Of a DNA stretch of 49,833 bases, positions 38,885 to 48,209 are shown one piece after another. Within the stretch, counting starts at the first letter, position 1. Each line of letters opens with the position of its first letter. Made by a program: the position numbers and the translations under genes. The DNA is from an uncultured Gammaproteobacteria bacterium. Its GTDB lineage: Bacteria > Pseudomonadota > Gammaproteobacteria > Ga0077536. The stretch is from contig CALJHG010000054.1 of NCBI GenBank assembly GCA_938075585.1, forward strand, positions 1-49,833, read 5' to 3'. The notes below the pieces were generated by a model, which was not told the DNA's origin, ran no database searches, and saw nothing but the letters and a program-made list of their open reading frames with translations.

Positions 38885-40611
38885 GTCTTCAAAGAAAAGC
38901 AGCTCTCGATTTTCGTAATAGGCGGAAGGTTACCCTAGCACTATTTTTTATTATGTCTTTAGTTTTAATTTGGGGCGCAATTGATTTACAAATAAACGAG
39001 CCAGTAGATTTAAAAAAACGCGCGGATTCAAGGTCTCTCCGGATCAAGGAGATTCCTACTGATAGGGGAATTATTTTTGATAAGAATAAAGATCCCCTTG
39101 CAGTAAGTGTTCCCCATTATGCATTGGAAGTTGATCCCAGAAAATTAATTGGTAATGAGGAGTATCAAAATCGGATAGCTACAATTCTTGACTGGGATCT
39201 GGAAAAGTTACAGAAAATGATTTCTGCGAAAAAACATAGAAAAGGAATTCCTTTAACGCGCAAATTAACTACTGAGCAAAAGAAAACTTTAGCTGAATTA
39301 GAAATAGATGGAGTGTACTTCACTGAATATTCCAAGCGACACTATCCGTCAGCAAATGTGACGGCTCAGTTAATAGGGTTTACGGATCGAGATGATCGTG
39401 GCCAGGAAGGGATCGAGAAATTATATAATACTACTTTACAGGGGGTGCCCGGAGAAAGACGCGTCTTGCAAGATGCTACAAAGCAGGTGGTAAAAAGTTT
39501 GCAAATTATAAAGCCAGTTGAGCCTGGAAAAGATTTGTATTTAACTATCCATTCAGGGGTTCAATACGCGGCTTATAGGGCCTTGGAAAAAGCTGTGATT
39601 AAAAATCAAGCTTCTTCTGGCTCTGTCGTCGTGATGAACCCCAATAATGGCAATATTTTGGCTTTAACTAACTACCCATCATTTAATCCGAATATTTCTA
39701 GCGAAAAGCAGGCACATTTGTATCGAAATAGAGCTGTGACGGATAAATTTGAACCAGGTTCAACTCTTAAGCCATTCACGATCGCCATGGCTTTAGAGGG
39801 GGGAGTATATGCGCCAGACAGTATGATCGACTCGTCACCGGGCGTTATCACGATCGGTAGAAATAAGGTCCGAGATGCTAAAGACTACGGGGTTATTAAT
39901 CTAACAGGAATTTTGAGACACTCAAGTAACGTAGGTTCAACCAAGCTAGCGTTTGCTCACTCACCTAAAGCAATGTGGAATATTTTATGGGCTGTTGGGT
40001 TCGGAGAAAAGACAGGGTTAAAGTTAAATGGAGAGGCTCGTGGTGATCTAACTTCTCACGTTAAGTGGCATCCATTTGATCACGCTACCCATTCATTTGG
40101 ATACGGTATGACTGTCACCGCAGTGCAATTAGCGAGAGCCTATAGTGTTATAGCTAACGGTGGTTGGTTGGTCTCTCTTGGTGTTGCGCGCGGGGCGCCA
40201 AGCTTTCCGAGGGTAAGAGCTATAAAAGAAAGCACAGCCCTAAGTGTTTTGAGCATGTTGGCGGTAGCAGTTAACGAGGGAACCGGTAAGAATGCTCGAG
40301 TACAAGGTTTTAATGTAGCTGGAAAAACTGGTACTGCTCGAAAACTGCTTGAGGGCGAGTATACGAGCAAAGCGCATATGGCTTTGTTTGCCGGAATTAT
40401 TCCTGCAGACGCCCCAGAGCTGGTCGGTATAGTGGTTATCGATGAACCACGAGGCGAATACTATACTGGCGGCCAAGTCGCGGCTCCCGTATTTTCTGAG
40501 ATAATGCATGAGGCCACTAGACTTTTAAATATTGAGCCGGGTACCAGTGGTGGTCAGCCAGTGATGGAAAATTTCGCGACCATTAGCTCCCCTCTCGGAA
40601 GTGCATTTTGA
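38881..40611 (+). CDS. ftsI: Peptidoglycan D,D-transpeptidase FtsI (PBP3)
   Basis: Septal cross-linking enzyme and beta-lactam target. 576 residues, class B PBP: N-terminal membrane anchor (about 17-35), pedestal domain with TDRGIIFDKN, and the transpeptidase domain with STLK (catalytic S294, K297), SSN (348-350) and KTG (482-484). ATG 38881 overlaps the ftsL stop. Its stop is overlapped by the murE start (TTGA). All active-site motifs are intact. Confidence 0.97.
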   Translation: MSLQRKAALDFRNRRKVTLALFFIMSLVLIWGAIDLQINEPVDLKKRADSRSLRIKEIPTDRGIIFDKNKDPLAVSVPHYALEVDPRKLIGNEEYQNRIATILDWDLEKLQKMISAKKHRKGIPLTRKLTTEQKKTLAELEIDGVYFTEYSKRHYPSANVTAQLIGFTDRDDRGQEGIEKLYNTTLQGVPGERRVLQDATKQVVKSLQIIKPVEPGKDLYLTIHSGVQYAAYRALEKAVIKNQASSGSVVVMNPNNGNILALTNYPSFNPNISSEKQAHLYRNRAVTDKFEPGSTLKPFTIAMALEGGVYAPDSMIDSSPGVITIGRNKVRDAKDYGVINLTGILRHSSNVGSTKLAFAHSPKAMWNILWAVGFGEKTGLKLNGEARGDLTSHVKWHPFDHATHSFGYGMTVTAVQLARAYSVIANGGWLVSLGVARGAPSFPRVRAIKESTALSVLSMLAVAVNEGTGKNARVQGFNVAGKTGTARKLLEGEYTSKAHMALFAGIIPADAPELVGIVVIDEPRGEYYTGGQVAAPVFSEIMHEATRLLNIEPGTSGGQPVMENFATISSPLGSAF

Positions 40612-42119
40612 ATAAAGCAGTCGCTGATTATAGGACTAATTTAGCTTCCTTACTGCTAGGGATACATTCTATTCCTAGCCAATTTGATCGCGAAATTTCT
40701 GATTTGACATTGGATAGTAGGCAAGCGAAGCCTGGGTCTTGTTTTCTTTCTATCGGCGCAAGCAACAAACAAACTATTGATAACATGAGAGATAGTGCTG
40801 TTAGAGGTTCTGTAGTAATTTTGACCGATAAAGATGTTGCTCCTGGGCTTAATGACGTACCAGTTTTTGTATTACAAGATTTGGGCAATAGAGTTGGAGA
40901 AATTGCTGAAAGATTCTTTAAATATCCGACGAACGATTTAAGAGTCTGCGCGGTAACTGGTACTAATGGCAAAACCACCGTATCTTATTTAACCGCTTTA
41001 GCAGTGCGTTTCCTTGAAGGGAAATGTGGATATATTGGTACGTTAGGCGCGGGCGAAATAATGGATTTGGAAGAAACGTCCCATACCACGTTAGATGCAG
41101 TTGCTATACGGCGGTTACTTGCTAGATTTAATTCATTAGGTATCGATTGCACTAACATTGAGGCATCGTCGCATGGAATAGTTCAAGGTAGGCTTCAGGC
41201 GCTAAAATTCCACTCTATCGCATTTACAAATTTAGGGCACGATCATCTGGACTATCATGGCACTATAGAGAACTACAGTGCTAGCAAGATTCGTTTGTTT
41301 GAAGAAAATCGTCACCAGCATGTAATTCTGAACGCTGACGATCCGTACTCTATAGGAGTATACAGTAAATTAACAGGAGACGAAATGTTATGGGTTTGCT
41401 CCAGCAAGCAAACAACTTTCTCTCAAAAATTTTCTAATTTAATTATTGCGAAAAATATTGAAATTAATTCTCGTGAGGTTGTGTTCGATTTATTTTGGAA
41501 TAAGAAAAAAATTAAGGTCACGTCGTCACTACTAGGCGTATTTAATGTTGATAATCTTCTAATGGTAGCTGCTACGCTACTTTCGCTTGGCTACGAATTT
41601 GATAGTGTGGGCAACTGCTTACAAAAATTCGAGACTATTCCTGGTCGGATGGAACTATTGGGAAGAACAAGTGCTGGTAGCCTCGTGTACTTGGATTATG
41701 CACATACCCCCGATAGCTTATCCGCGATTTTGTCTGCAGTCCAAGAGTTGAACCCAAGTCAAATATTTTTGGTGTTTGGTTGTGGTGGAGACAGAGATAA
41801 AACTAAAAGGGCTCCGATGGGGGCTGTCGCCGAAAAACTAGCTGATAAGGTATTTTTGACATCTGATAATCCTCGCTATGAAGATCAGATGAGTATTTTC
41901 TCCGATATTATGGCTGATGTAACTCACAAGGATAAGTTCGTAATCGAACCTGACAGGGAAGCAGCTATCCGGCAAGCAATTTTGTTTTCTCAAGAGGGTG
42001 ACTATGTGGTTATCGCTGGTAAGGGACACGAAACTACTCAGAGCAAAAATGGAATAGAGTACCCCTTCAGCGATCGCGCTATAGCGAGTAATTACCTTCA
42101 GTTGGGTGCAATTCTGTGA
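40608..42119 (+). CDS. murE: UDP-MurNAc-L-Ala-D-Glu:meso-diaminopimelate ligase
   Basis: 503 residues, TTG start at 40608. Mur-ligase ATP motif TGTNGKTT (about 118-125), AFTNLGHDHLDYHG, DYAHTPDSL, FGCGGDRDKTKR and the specificity motif DNPR (in TSDNPRYED), which indicates meso-diaminopimelate rather than lysine and so a standard Gram-negative peptidoglycan. Overlaps ftsI and murF by four bases each. Confidence 0.97.
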   Translation: MNKAVADYRTNLASLLLGIHSIPSQFDREISDLTLDSRQAKPGSCFLSIGASNKQTIDNMRDSAVRGSVVILTDKDVAPGLNDVPVFVLQDLGNRVGEIAERFFKYPTNDLRVCAVTGTNGKTTVSYLTALAVRFLEGKCGYIGTLGAGEIMDLEETSHTTLDAVAIRRLLARFNSLGIDCTNIEASSHGIVQGRLQALKFHSIAFTNLGHDHLDYHGTIENYSASKIRLFEENRHQHVILNADDPYSIGVYSKLTGDEMLWVCSSKQTTFSQKFSNLIIAKNIEINSREVVFDLFWNKKKIKVTSSLLGVFNVDNLLMVAATLLSLGYEFDSVGNCLQKFETIPGRMELLGRTSAGSLVYLDYAHTPDSLSAILSAVQELNPSQIFLVFGCGGDRDKTKRAPMGAVAEKLADKVFLTSDNPRYEDQMSIFSDIMADVTHKDKFVIEPDREAAIRQAILFSQEGDYVVIAGKGHETTQSKNGIEYPFSDRAIASNYLQLGAIL

Positions 42120-43477
42120 TTAACATGCGTCTATCTGAAGCTGCCGATCTTGTTGGGGGAAGGCTTATAGGTGAGGATAGACAATTCGATGGCATTAGCA
42201 CGGACACTAGGAGTCTACATCCTGGTGAATTATTTTTTGCATTAAAAGGACCAAGATTTGATGCTCATGATTTGTTAGATGATGCACTCAAAAAAAGTGC
42301 TATTGGGGCCGTATCGAGTAAGCTCGGTGATGGAAGGTTACCTATAATTAAAGTCCTTGATTCACGCGCTGGCTTGGTTGACTTAGCTCAAAATTGGCGA
42401 GACCGTTTTGAGCTTCCGGTTGTGGGTATAACAGGCAGCGCCGGAAAGACTTCAGTTAAAGAAATGCTTGGCTCTGTATTTGAACAAAATAAAAATCCAT
42501 TAGTCACCCTAGGGAATCTCAATAATGATATCGGTGTTCCTTTAACCTTGTTTAGGCTTGACTCGTCTCATAATTGTGCGGTCATAGAAATGGGCGCGAG
42601 TAACCCCAAGGATATCGAGAAATTATGCAGTATTGCACGACCGAAGGTCGGTGTCATAACCCTCTGCGCGCCGTCTCACTTGGATGGCTTTGGTGACGTC
42701 CAAACGGTTGCAAGAACTAAAGGTGAAATTATCACCGGACTCCCCGAGGATGGAGTAGTGGTAATAAATAATGAAGATTTTTTTCGGGACCTTTGGTTAG
42801 AAATGGCCGGCAAGCGTCAAGTGATTCGTTTTGGTAGGGGTGGAGATATATACGCATCGGATATTAGTGTTGTCCCAGGGAAAATAAACTTCAAAATGAG
42901 TGTTTTTGGTTCAACCGCGGAGATTGAGTTAAATAGAAGAGGGACGCATCACATTAATAATGCTTTGGCGGCATCAGGGGCTGCTTACGTTTTGGGGACA
43001 GAACTTGAGACTATAGTGCGAGGCCTTGAGAGCGCGCCAGAAGCTAAAGGGCGATTAAATTTCTCGAGACAAAAAAATGGCCTCAGTATTCTGAATGATG
43101 CTTATAACGCTAATCCAGTTTCAACTCGCGCTGCTATCGATGCCTTGGTGCTTGAAAAGGGAGTATGTTGGATGGTGTTCGGCGATATGAGAGAGCTCGG
43201 AGCAAATAGCCCAGCGTTTCATTCGGAGGTCGGAGAGTATGCCGCTAGCGCGCTGGTGGATAAGTTATATACTGTCGGTCGCGACTCCAAATATGCGAGC
43301 GATACATTTGGTACTAGGGCGCGACATTTTGAAACAGTATCATCGTTATTAGAGTCGTTATTGGAGGACGTCGAAAAATTTAAAGGACCTCTTACGATCC
43401 TCCTCAAGGCCTCGAGGTCTATGAATCTAGATTTAGTCACTGACGCTTTAAGCGCTTGCGAGTCTACCGAATGTTGA
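42116..43477 (+). CDS. murF: UDP-MurNAc-tripeptide:D-alanyl-D-alanine ligase
   Basis: 453 residues; GTG 42116 (GTGA overlap with murE) or ATG 42125. N-terminal GISTDTRSLHPGELFFALKG, ATP motif GITGSAGKTSVKEML, GNLNNDIGVPLTLF, VIEMGASNPKDI, INNALAA and NDAYNANPVS are diagnostic. Adds the D-Ala-D-Ala dipeptide. Overlaps mraY by seven bases. Confidence 0.97.
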   Translation: MINMRLSEAADLVGGRLIGEDRQFDGISTDTRSLHPGELFFALKGPRFDAHDLLDDALKKSAIGAVSSKLGDGRLPIIKVLDSRAGLVDLAQNWRDRFELPVVGITGSAGKTSVKEMLGSVFEQNKNPLVTLGNLNNDIGVPLTLFRLDSSHNCAVIEMGASNPKDIEKLCSIARPKVGVITLCAPSHLDGFGDVQTVARTKGEIITGLPEDGVVVINNEDFFRDLWLEMAGKRQVIRFGRGGDIYASDISVVPGKINFKMSVFGSTAEIELNRRGTHHINNALAASGAAYVLGTELETIVRGLESAPEAKGRLNFSRQKNGLSILNDAYNANPVSTRAAIDALVLEKGVCWMVFGDMRELGANSPAFHSEVGEYAASALVDKLYTVGRDSKYASDTFGTRARHFETVSSLLESLLEDVEKFKGPLTILLKASRSMNLDLVTDALSACESTEC

Positions 43478-44565
43478 TCTATTTAAGCCAGTTACTCATG
43501 CAGCTCGATCCACAATTCGACGTTTTTTTATCGCATGCGCTTAGGATAGTGTTAGGCGTCCTAACTTCGCTGATGATCATGCTTTTGTTAGGACCTTATG
43601 TGATTAGTTATCTTAATAAGGTTCGTCTTAGGCAATTTGTTCGTTCAGACGGGCCTCAGTCGCATCTCGTTAAAGAAGGTACTCCCACTATGGGTGGTAT
43701 TTTAATCTTAATTTCTATCTCTGTTAGTACTCTTTTGTGGGCTCATTTAGAAAATAGATTTATTTGGATTGCACTCCTGGGCATATGGCTTTTCGGTTTG
43801 ATTGGTTGGCGTGATGATTATGCAAAAGTAACTAAGGAAAATTCGAAAGGCATGTCTGCTAAACGAAAGTTCCTATCTCAATCTATCGCCGCGTTTATAA
43901 TCGTACTTTTATTATACGCCACCAATCAATCTGCTAACGATACACTCCTGGTTATACCGTTTATTAAGCCCGAGATTTTTTCATTTGATTTGCGAACTTT
44001 GCATTTGTATCCAATATTTGCATATCTTGTCATCGTTGGGACTAGCAATGCGGTGAACTTGACTGATGGTTTAGATGGACTTGCCATCGTACCAGTAGTA
44101 ATGATTTCCGGCGCATTAATTATTTTCTCTTACGTCACAGGTATTGAGTTTTGGTCTGATCGATTACTTTTCCCGCACGTCGGTGGCGCGGCCGAGTTAA
44201 GTATTTTTTGCGCAACAATAGTCGGCTCAGGTTTAGGCTTTCTCTGGTTCAATACTCACCCGGCCCAAATTTTTATGGGAGATATAGGCTCTTTAGCACT
44301 AGGGGCTGCCATCGGAATAGTTGCAGTATGTGTTCGTCAAGAGCTATTACTAATAATTATGGGGGGAGTATTCGTAACTGAGGCTTTATCAGTTATCGTG
44401 CAAGTTTTGTCTTATAAGTTACGAGGAAAACGAGTATTCAGGATGGCTCCAATCCACCATCATTTTGAGCTGAGGGGTGAGCCGGAGGCACGAATTGTAG
44501 TCAGATTTTGGATTATAACCGTGATTCTTGTTTTGATTGCGTTGGCTTCGCTGAAGATTCGTTAA
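43471..44565 (+). CDS. mraY: Phospho-MurNAc-pentapeptide transferase
   Basis: Makes lipid I on undecaprenyl phosphate in the inner membrane. 364 residues from ATG 43471, chosen because the family begins MLIYLSQ; the frame is open 5 codons further. About ten membrane helices; motifs GTPTMGGILIL, DDYAKVTKENSKGMSAKRKFLSQ, NAVNLTDGLDGLA and MAPIHHHFELRGEPEARIVVRFW with the HHH metal/active-site residues. One base separates its stop from murD. Confidence 0.97.
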   Translation: MLIYLSQLLMQLDPQFDVFLSHALRIVLGVLTSLMIMLLLGPYVISYLNKVRLRQFVRSDGPQSHLVKEGTPTMGGILILISISVSTLLWAHLENRFIWIALLGIWLFGLIGWRDDYAKVTKENSKGMSAKRKFLSQSIAAFIIVLLLYATNQSANDTLLVIPFIKPEIFSFDLRTLHLYPIFAYLVIVGTSNAVNLTDGLDGLAIVPVVMISGALIIFSYVTGIEFWSDRLLFPHVGGAAELSIFCATIVGSGLGFLWFNTHPAQIFMGDIGSLALGAAIGIVAVCVRQELLLIIMGGVFVTEALSVIVQVLSYKLRGKRVFRMAPIHHHFELRGEPEARIVVRFWIITVILVLIALASLKIR

Positions 44566-44566
44566 A

Positions 44567-45949
44567 GTGAAGATAGCGAAAGACACCCTATTAAATTCGG
44601 CTGAGGAAGAAACCCGGTTTGATTATGGTGTCGTTGGTTTGGGTAAGACAGGACGTTCGATGGTTAATTTCTTATTATCTCAAGGTTTCTCAGTTTTGGG
44701 AGCGGATAGCTGTGCACAATCGTCGAATGTAGATAGATTTTTAAACCAGTATCCAGACGTTCCAACTCTATTGGGTGAGTCTAGCTTTGACTTTCTGAGT
44801 GTTTGCGAAGAGCTGATCTTCAGCCCCGGTGTTGATTGGCGAAGTGATATTTTCGAGAAAGTAAGAGAAGCGAAGTATAAGATAAAAGGCGATATTCAGA
44901 TTTTTGCTGATTATGCTGATGCTCCGCTGATCGGTATAACCGGAACTAATGGAAAGAGTACCGTAACTACAATGGTCTCCTTAATGCTCAAAGCAGCAGG
45001 TCTTAAAGTCCGGTATGGTGGTAATCTAGGAACTCCCGCGATAGAACTTCTTGGGGGAGAAGCACCAGACTGTTATGTGCTCGAGTTGAGTAGTTTTCAG
45101 TTAGATCTAGTAGAAAATTTAAAATTAGATGTTGCCTGTATTTTAAATGTGACAGCCGATCACTTGGATAGACATAAAACGTTTGACTGCTATCTAAAAG
45201 CTAAGAAAAAAATATTGGAAAACTCTAAATGTTCGCTTGTTTACTCAGGGGACGAGCCTTTGGCGTGTTTTGTAAATAGGCGAGAGATAAAAGGATTCAG
45301 TCACAATGTCCCTAGTAAAAATAGCTACGGTATTAGAAGCAGAGATGGAACTCTATTTTTGGGAAGTGTTTCGCGAGAATTTTTGGCGGCGGAGGAGCTT
45401 GGTCTTCTAGGTGATCATAATTATTTAAACAGTATTGCGGCATTAGGAATCGTTGATATATTTTTGGGTTCTGTACCTGATCAAGCGATTCAGGCACTAA
45501 AGAAATTTCGTGGTCTTCCTCATCGAGGCCAAGTTATTGGGCAAAAAAACGGGGTAGAGTTTATTGATGACTCTAAAGCTACTAACACTGCCGCAGCCAT
45601 GGCTAGCATTCTGAGTATCCGATCTAGTGAATCATTAATTTTGATAGCCGGTGGAGCGACTAAGGGTGTTAGTTACTTAGAATTTGTTGAGCAGGTTATT
45701 AGTCATTTGCGAGCTGTTGTTTTGTTGGGAGAAACAGCGCTTGAAATAAAACAATTATTCGCTGAGCGGATTGAATGTGTTATAGCAAATACTATGTCGA
45801 ATGCTGTAATTTCTGCTATGGATCTAGCAAGGACTGGGGACAAGGTATTACTCGCGCCAGCATGTTCGAGTACCGATATGTTTGATGACTATAGGCATAG
45901 AGGATTGGCTTTTCAAAGTGCTGTAGCGGCTTTAGGAGAGTTAAATTGA
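44567..45949 (+). CDS. murD: UDP-MurNAc-L-alanine:D-glutamate ligase
   Basis: 460 residues, GTG start at 44567. N-terminal nucleotide-binding GVVGLGKTGRSMVNFLLSQG, SPGVDW, ATP motif GITGTNGKSTVTTM, GGNLGTPA, ELSSFQLD, NVTADHLDRH, GLPHRGQVIG, DDSKATNTAA and LLAPACSSTDMFDDYRHRGLAF. Residues 1-16 extend slightly beyond many homologues. Overlaps ftsW by four bases. Confidence 0.96.
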   Translation: MKIAKDTLLNSAEEETRFDYGVVGLGKTGRSMVNFLLSQGFSVLGADSCAQSSNVDRFLNQYPDVPTLLGESSFDFLSVCEELIFSPGVDWRSDIFEKVREAKYKIKGDIQIFADYADAPLIGITGTNGKSTVTTMVSLMLKAAGLKVRYGGNLGTPAIELLGGEAPDCYVLELSSFQLDLVENLKLDVACILNVTADHLDRHKTFDCYLKAKKKILENSKCSLVYSGDEPLACFVNRREIKGFSHNVPSKNSYGIRSRDGTLFLGSVSREFLAAEELGLLGDHNYLNSIAALGIVDIFLGSVPDQAIQALKKFRGLPHRGQVIGQKNGVEFIDDSKATNTAAAMASILSIRSSESLILIAGGATKGVSYLEFVEQVISHLRAVVLLGETALEIKQLFAERIECVIANTMSNAVISAMDLARTGDKVLLAPACSSTDMFDDYRHRGLAFQSAVAALGELN

Positions 45950-47133
45950 CTCGTAGCTTTAGAGCTCAGGCGACTAGAAATAGTTCGTACGTATCAAAAT
46001 TTCTGGACGGTTATGACAAATGGCTCGTCGGCTGCATCCTAGTTTTAATCTCTTTTGGTCTAGTTATGGTGCTTTCAACATCAGGATCGTTGGCTGAAAG
46101 TAGAGGTTTATCGCCCTTTTATTATTTTTGGCGGCAAGTCGTGGCGATTGGTATCGGATGTTTCGTCTCAATGCTATTGTTGAAAGTTGATACTAGGCAT
46201 ATTTCTAGGTTAGGTTTCGCCGCAATGTTATTCGCAATGTTATGTCTGGTCGCAGTCCTCATCCCAGGGTTAAGTCATGAGGTCAACGGCAGTAAGAGGT
46301 GGTTGTATGTGGGGACAGTTTCATTCCAGCCGTCAGAGTTCACCAAACTTGCGTCAATCATCTATTTGTCTGCATATCTAGTCAGACATAATTCACAGGT
46401 CAGAACGGAATTCATAGGTTTCATTAAGCCTATGTTCGTTTTGGCATTGATTGCCATATTACTTTTGTCAGAGCCTGACTACGGAGCATGCGTGGTTTTG
46501 TTTGGTACGAGTATCGGAATGCTATTTTTAGCTGGTGTGCCAATTATGAAATTTTGTGCCGGTGGCGTACTGGTTACTTCTGTTCTTTCCTTCGTAGCCA
46601 TCCGAGAGCAATACCGAATGGAAAGAATACTCTCTTTTTTAAACCCTTGGGAGGACGAGCGAGGAGCGAGTTGGCAGTTAACCAACGCATTAATCGCTAT
46701 GGGACGAGGTGATTGGTTCGGAGTTGGACTAGGAAACAGTATTCAAAAACTAGGTTATTTACCCGAACCACACACAGACTTTATTTTTGCCGTAATTGGA
46801 GAGGAGTTTGGTGCTTTAGGTGCCACTGTGATTATTTTATTTTTTATGTTTTTAGTGTGGCGTATTTTTAGAATTGGAACGGCAGCAGAAACGGATGGTA
46901 ATATCTTTGGTGCCTATCTAACCTACGGGGTAGGATTTGTGCTTGGCATCCAAGCTCTGGTAAATGTAGCAGTAAATGTCGGATACCTCCCGACGAAAGG
47001 ACTGCCTTTACCTCTTTTGAGCTATGCGAGTAACAATTTAGTTTTTACTATTATCGCTCTAGCTTTAGTCCTGCGAGTCGGACGCGAGATTAACTATGTC
47101 GATATCTCTCGATTGATAGGGCGCACCGTATGA
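45946..47133 (+). CDS. ftsW: SEDS peptidoglycan polymerase FtsW
   Basis: Septal glycosyltransferase that works with FtsI. 395 residues, TTG start (TTGA overlap with murD). About ten membrane helices; SEDS motifs VNGSKRWLYVGTVSFQPSEFTKLA, SEPDYGACVVLF, SWQLTNALIAMGRGDWFGVGLGNSIQKLGYLPEPHTDFIFAVIGEEFG and GLPLPLLSYASNNLV. The last motif has ASNN where GGSS is usual, a small departure. Overlaps murG by four bases. Confidence 0.96.
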   Translation: MTRSFRAQATRNSSYVSKFLDGYDKWLVGCILVLISFGLVMVLSTSGSLAESRGLSPFYYFWRQVVAIGIGCFVSMLLLKVDTRHISRLGFAAMLFAMLCLVAVLIPGLSHEVNGSKRWLYVGTVSFQPSEFTKLASIIYLSAYLVRHNSQVRTEFIGFIKPMFVLALIAILLLSEPDYGACVVLFGTSIGMLFLAGVPIMKFCAGGVLVTSVLSFVAIREQYRMERILSFLNPWEDERGASWQLTNALIAMGRGDWFGVGLGNSIQKLGYLPEPHTDFIFAVIGEEFGALGATVIILFFMFLVWRIFRIGTAAETDGNIFGAYLTYGVGFVLGIQALVNVAVNVGYLPTKGLPLPLLSYASNNLVFTIIALALVLRVGREINYVDISRLIGRTV

Positions 47134-48209
47134 AACGATCAATCGTTATCTTTTCTGGAGGAACGGGTGGTCACGTTTATCCTGGATTAGCCGTTGCGAC
47201 TCAGCTTAGAAAAATGGGCGTTACTTGTCACTGGGTCGGGACTGGATCTAGTCTAGAGGCTCGCGTGATACCCGAAAATGGATTTTCTTTCCATTCGATT
47301 AAGGTAAAGGGGTTTCGCGGAAATGGGTTTATACGATGGTTAATGGCTCCTTTCATTTTGGCGCAATCTGTTTTGTCGGCACTTTGGATTTTACATTGTA
47401 AAAAGCCCGATATTGTCTTAGGAATGGGTGGTTTCGTGAGTGCTCCTGGCGGGTTTGCTGCTTGGATATACAGATGTCCATTAATAATTCATGAGCAAAA
47501 TACAATCCCAGGCTTAGCAAATCGAATCTTAGCATACCTATCGTCTTGCACACTCGAGGCCTTTCCAAATACTTTTCATTCAAAACTTGAGACAACAGTA
47601 ACCGGTAATCCGGTTCGTCAAGAAATCATTCAGATTGGCGAGCGGCGATTAAAAAGAGTACCCGGCGCTACATTTAACATACTCATTCTTGGAGGGAGTC
47701 GAGGCGCCCGCATTCTTAATGAGATAGTGCCTCAGGCGTTGAGTAAAGTTGATAAACGCAATATTAGCATTCTTCATCAGTGCGGCTCTGACTCCGAGGG
47801 AAGATTAAAAAACGAATATAAAAAGTATGGCCTTATAAATGATAGTCGAGTTTATGCGTACATAGATGATATGGCTGATGCCTATGGTTGGGCCGATCTG
47901 GTGATTTCCAGAAGTGGGGCCATGACGCTTTCCGAGTTAACGACGGCTGGTTTGATATCTGTACTAGTGCCTTACAAATATGCGGTAGATGATCATCAAA
48001 CAAAGAATGCAGAATATTATAGTGAGAGAAACGCCGCTTTTATGATCCAAGAGGATAAATTCACCTCCGATGAACTGAAACTCTTACTCAATAAGATCAT
48101 AAATAATAATGATTCATATAGCGCTGTAGGAGATACCGCGAGATCACTTGGGCACGCGCAAGCTACTGAGCTAGTTGTCGATAAGTGTATGGAGTTCATA
48201 AATGCATAA
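47130..48209 (+). CDS. murG: UDP-GlcNAc:lipid I N-acetylglucosaminyltransferase
   Basis: Forms lipid II on the cytosolic membrane face. 359 residues, GT28 family: FSGGTGGHVYPGLAVA, KVKGFRGNGF, GMGGFVSAPGG, HEQNTIPGLANR, TGNPVRQEI, LGGSRGARILNEIVP, SRSGAMTLSELTTAGLISVLVPYKYAVDDHQTKNAEY. ATG 47130 overlaps the ftsW stop (ATGA) and its own end overlaps murC by eight bases. Confidence 0.97.
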   Translation: MKRSIVIFSGGTGGHVYPGLAVATQLRKMGVTCHWVGTGSSLEARVIPENGFSFHSIKVKGFRGNGFIRWLMAPFILAQSVLSALWILHCKKPDIVLGMGGFVSAPGGFAAWIYRCPLIIHEQNTIPGLANRILAYLSSCTLEAFPNTFHSKLETTVTGNPVRQEIIQIGERRLKRVPGATFNILILGGSRGARILNEIVPQALSKVDKRNISILHQCGSDSEGRLKNEYKKYGLINDSRVYAYIDDMADAYGWADLVISRSGAMTLSELTTAGLISVLVPYKYAVDDHQTKNAEYYSERNAAFMIQEDKFTSDELKLLLNKIINNNDSYSAVGDTARSLGHAQATELVVDKCMEFINA

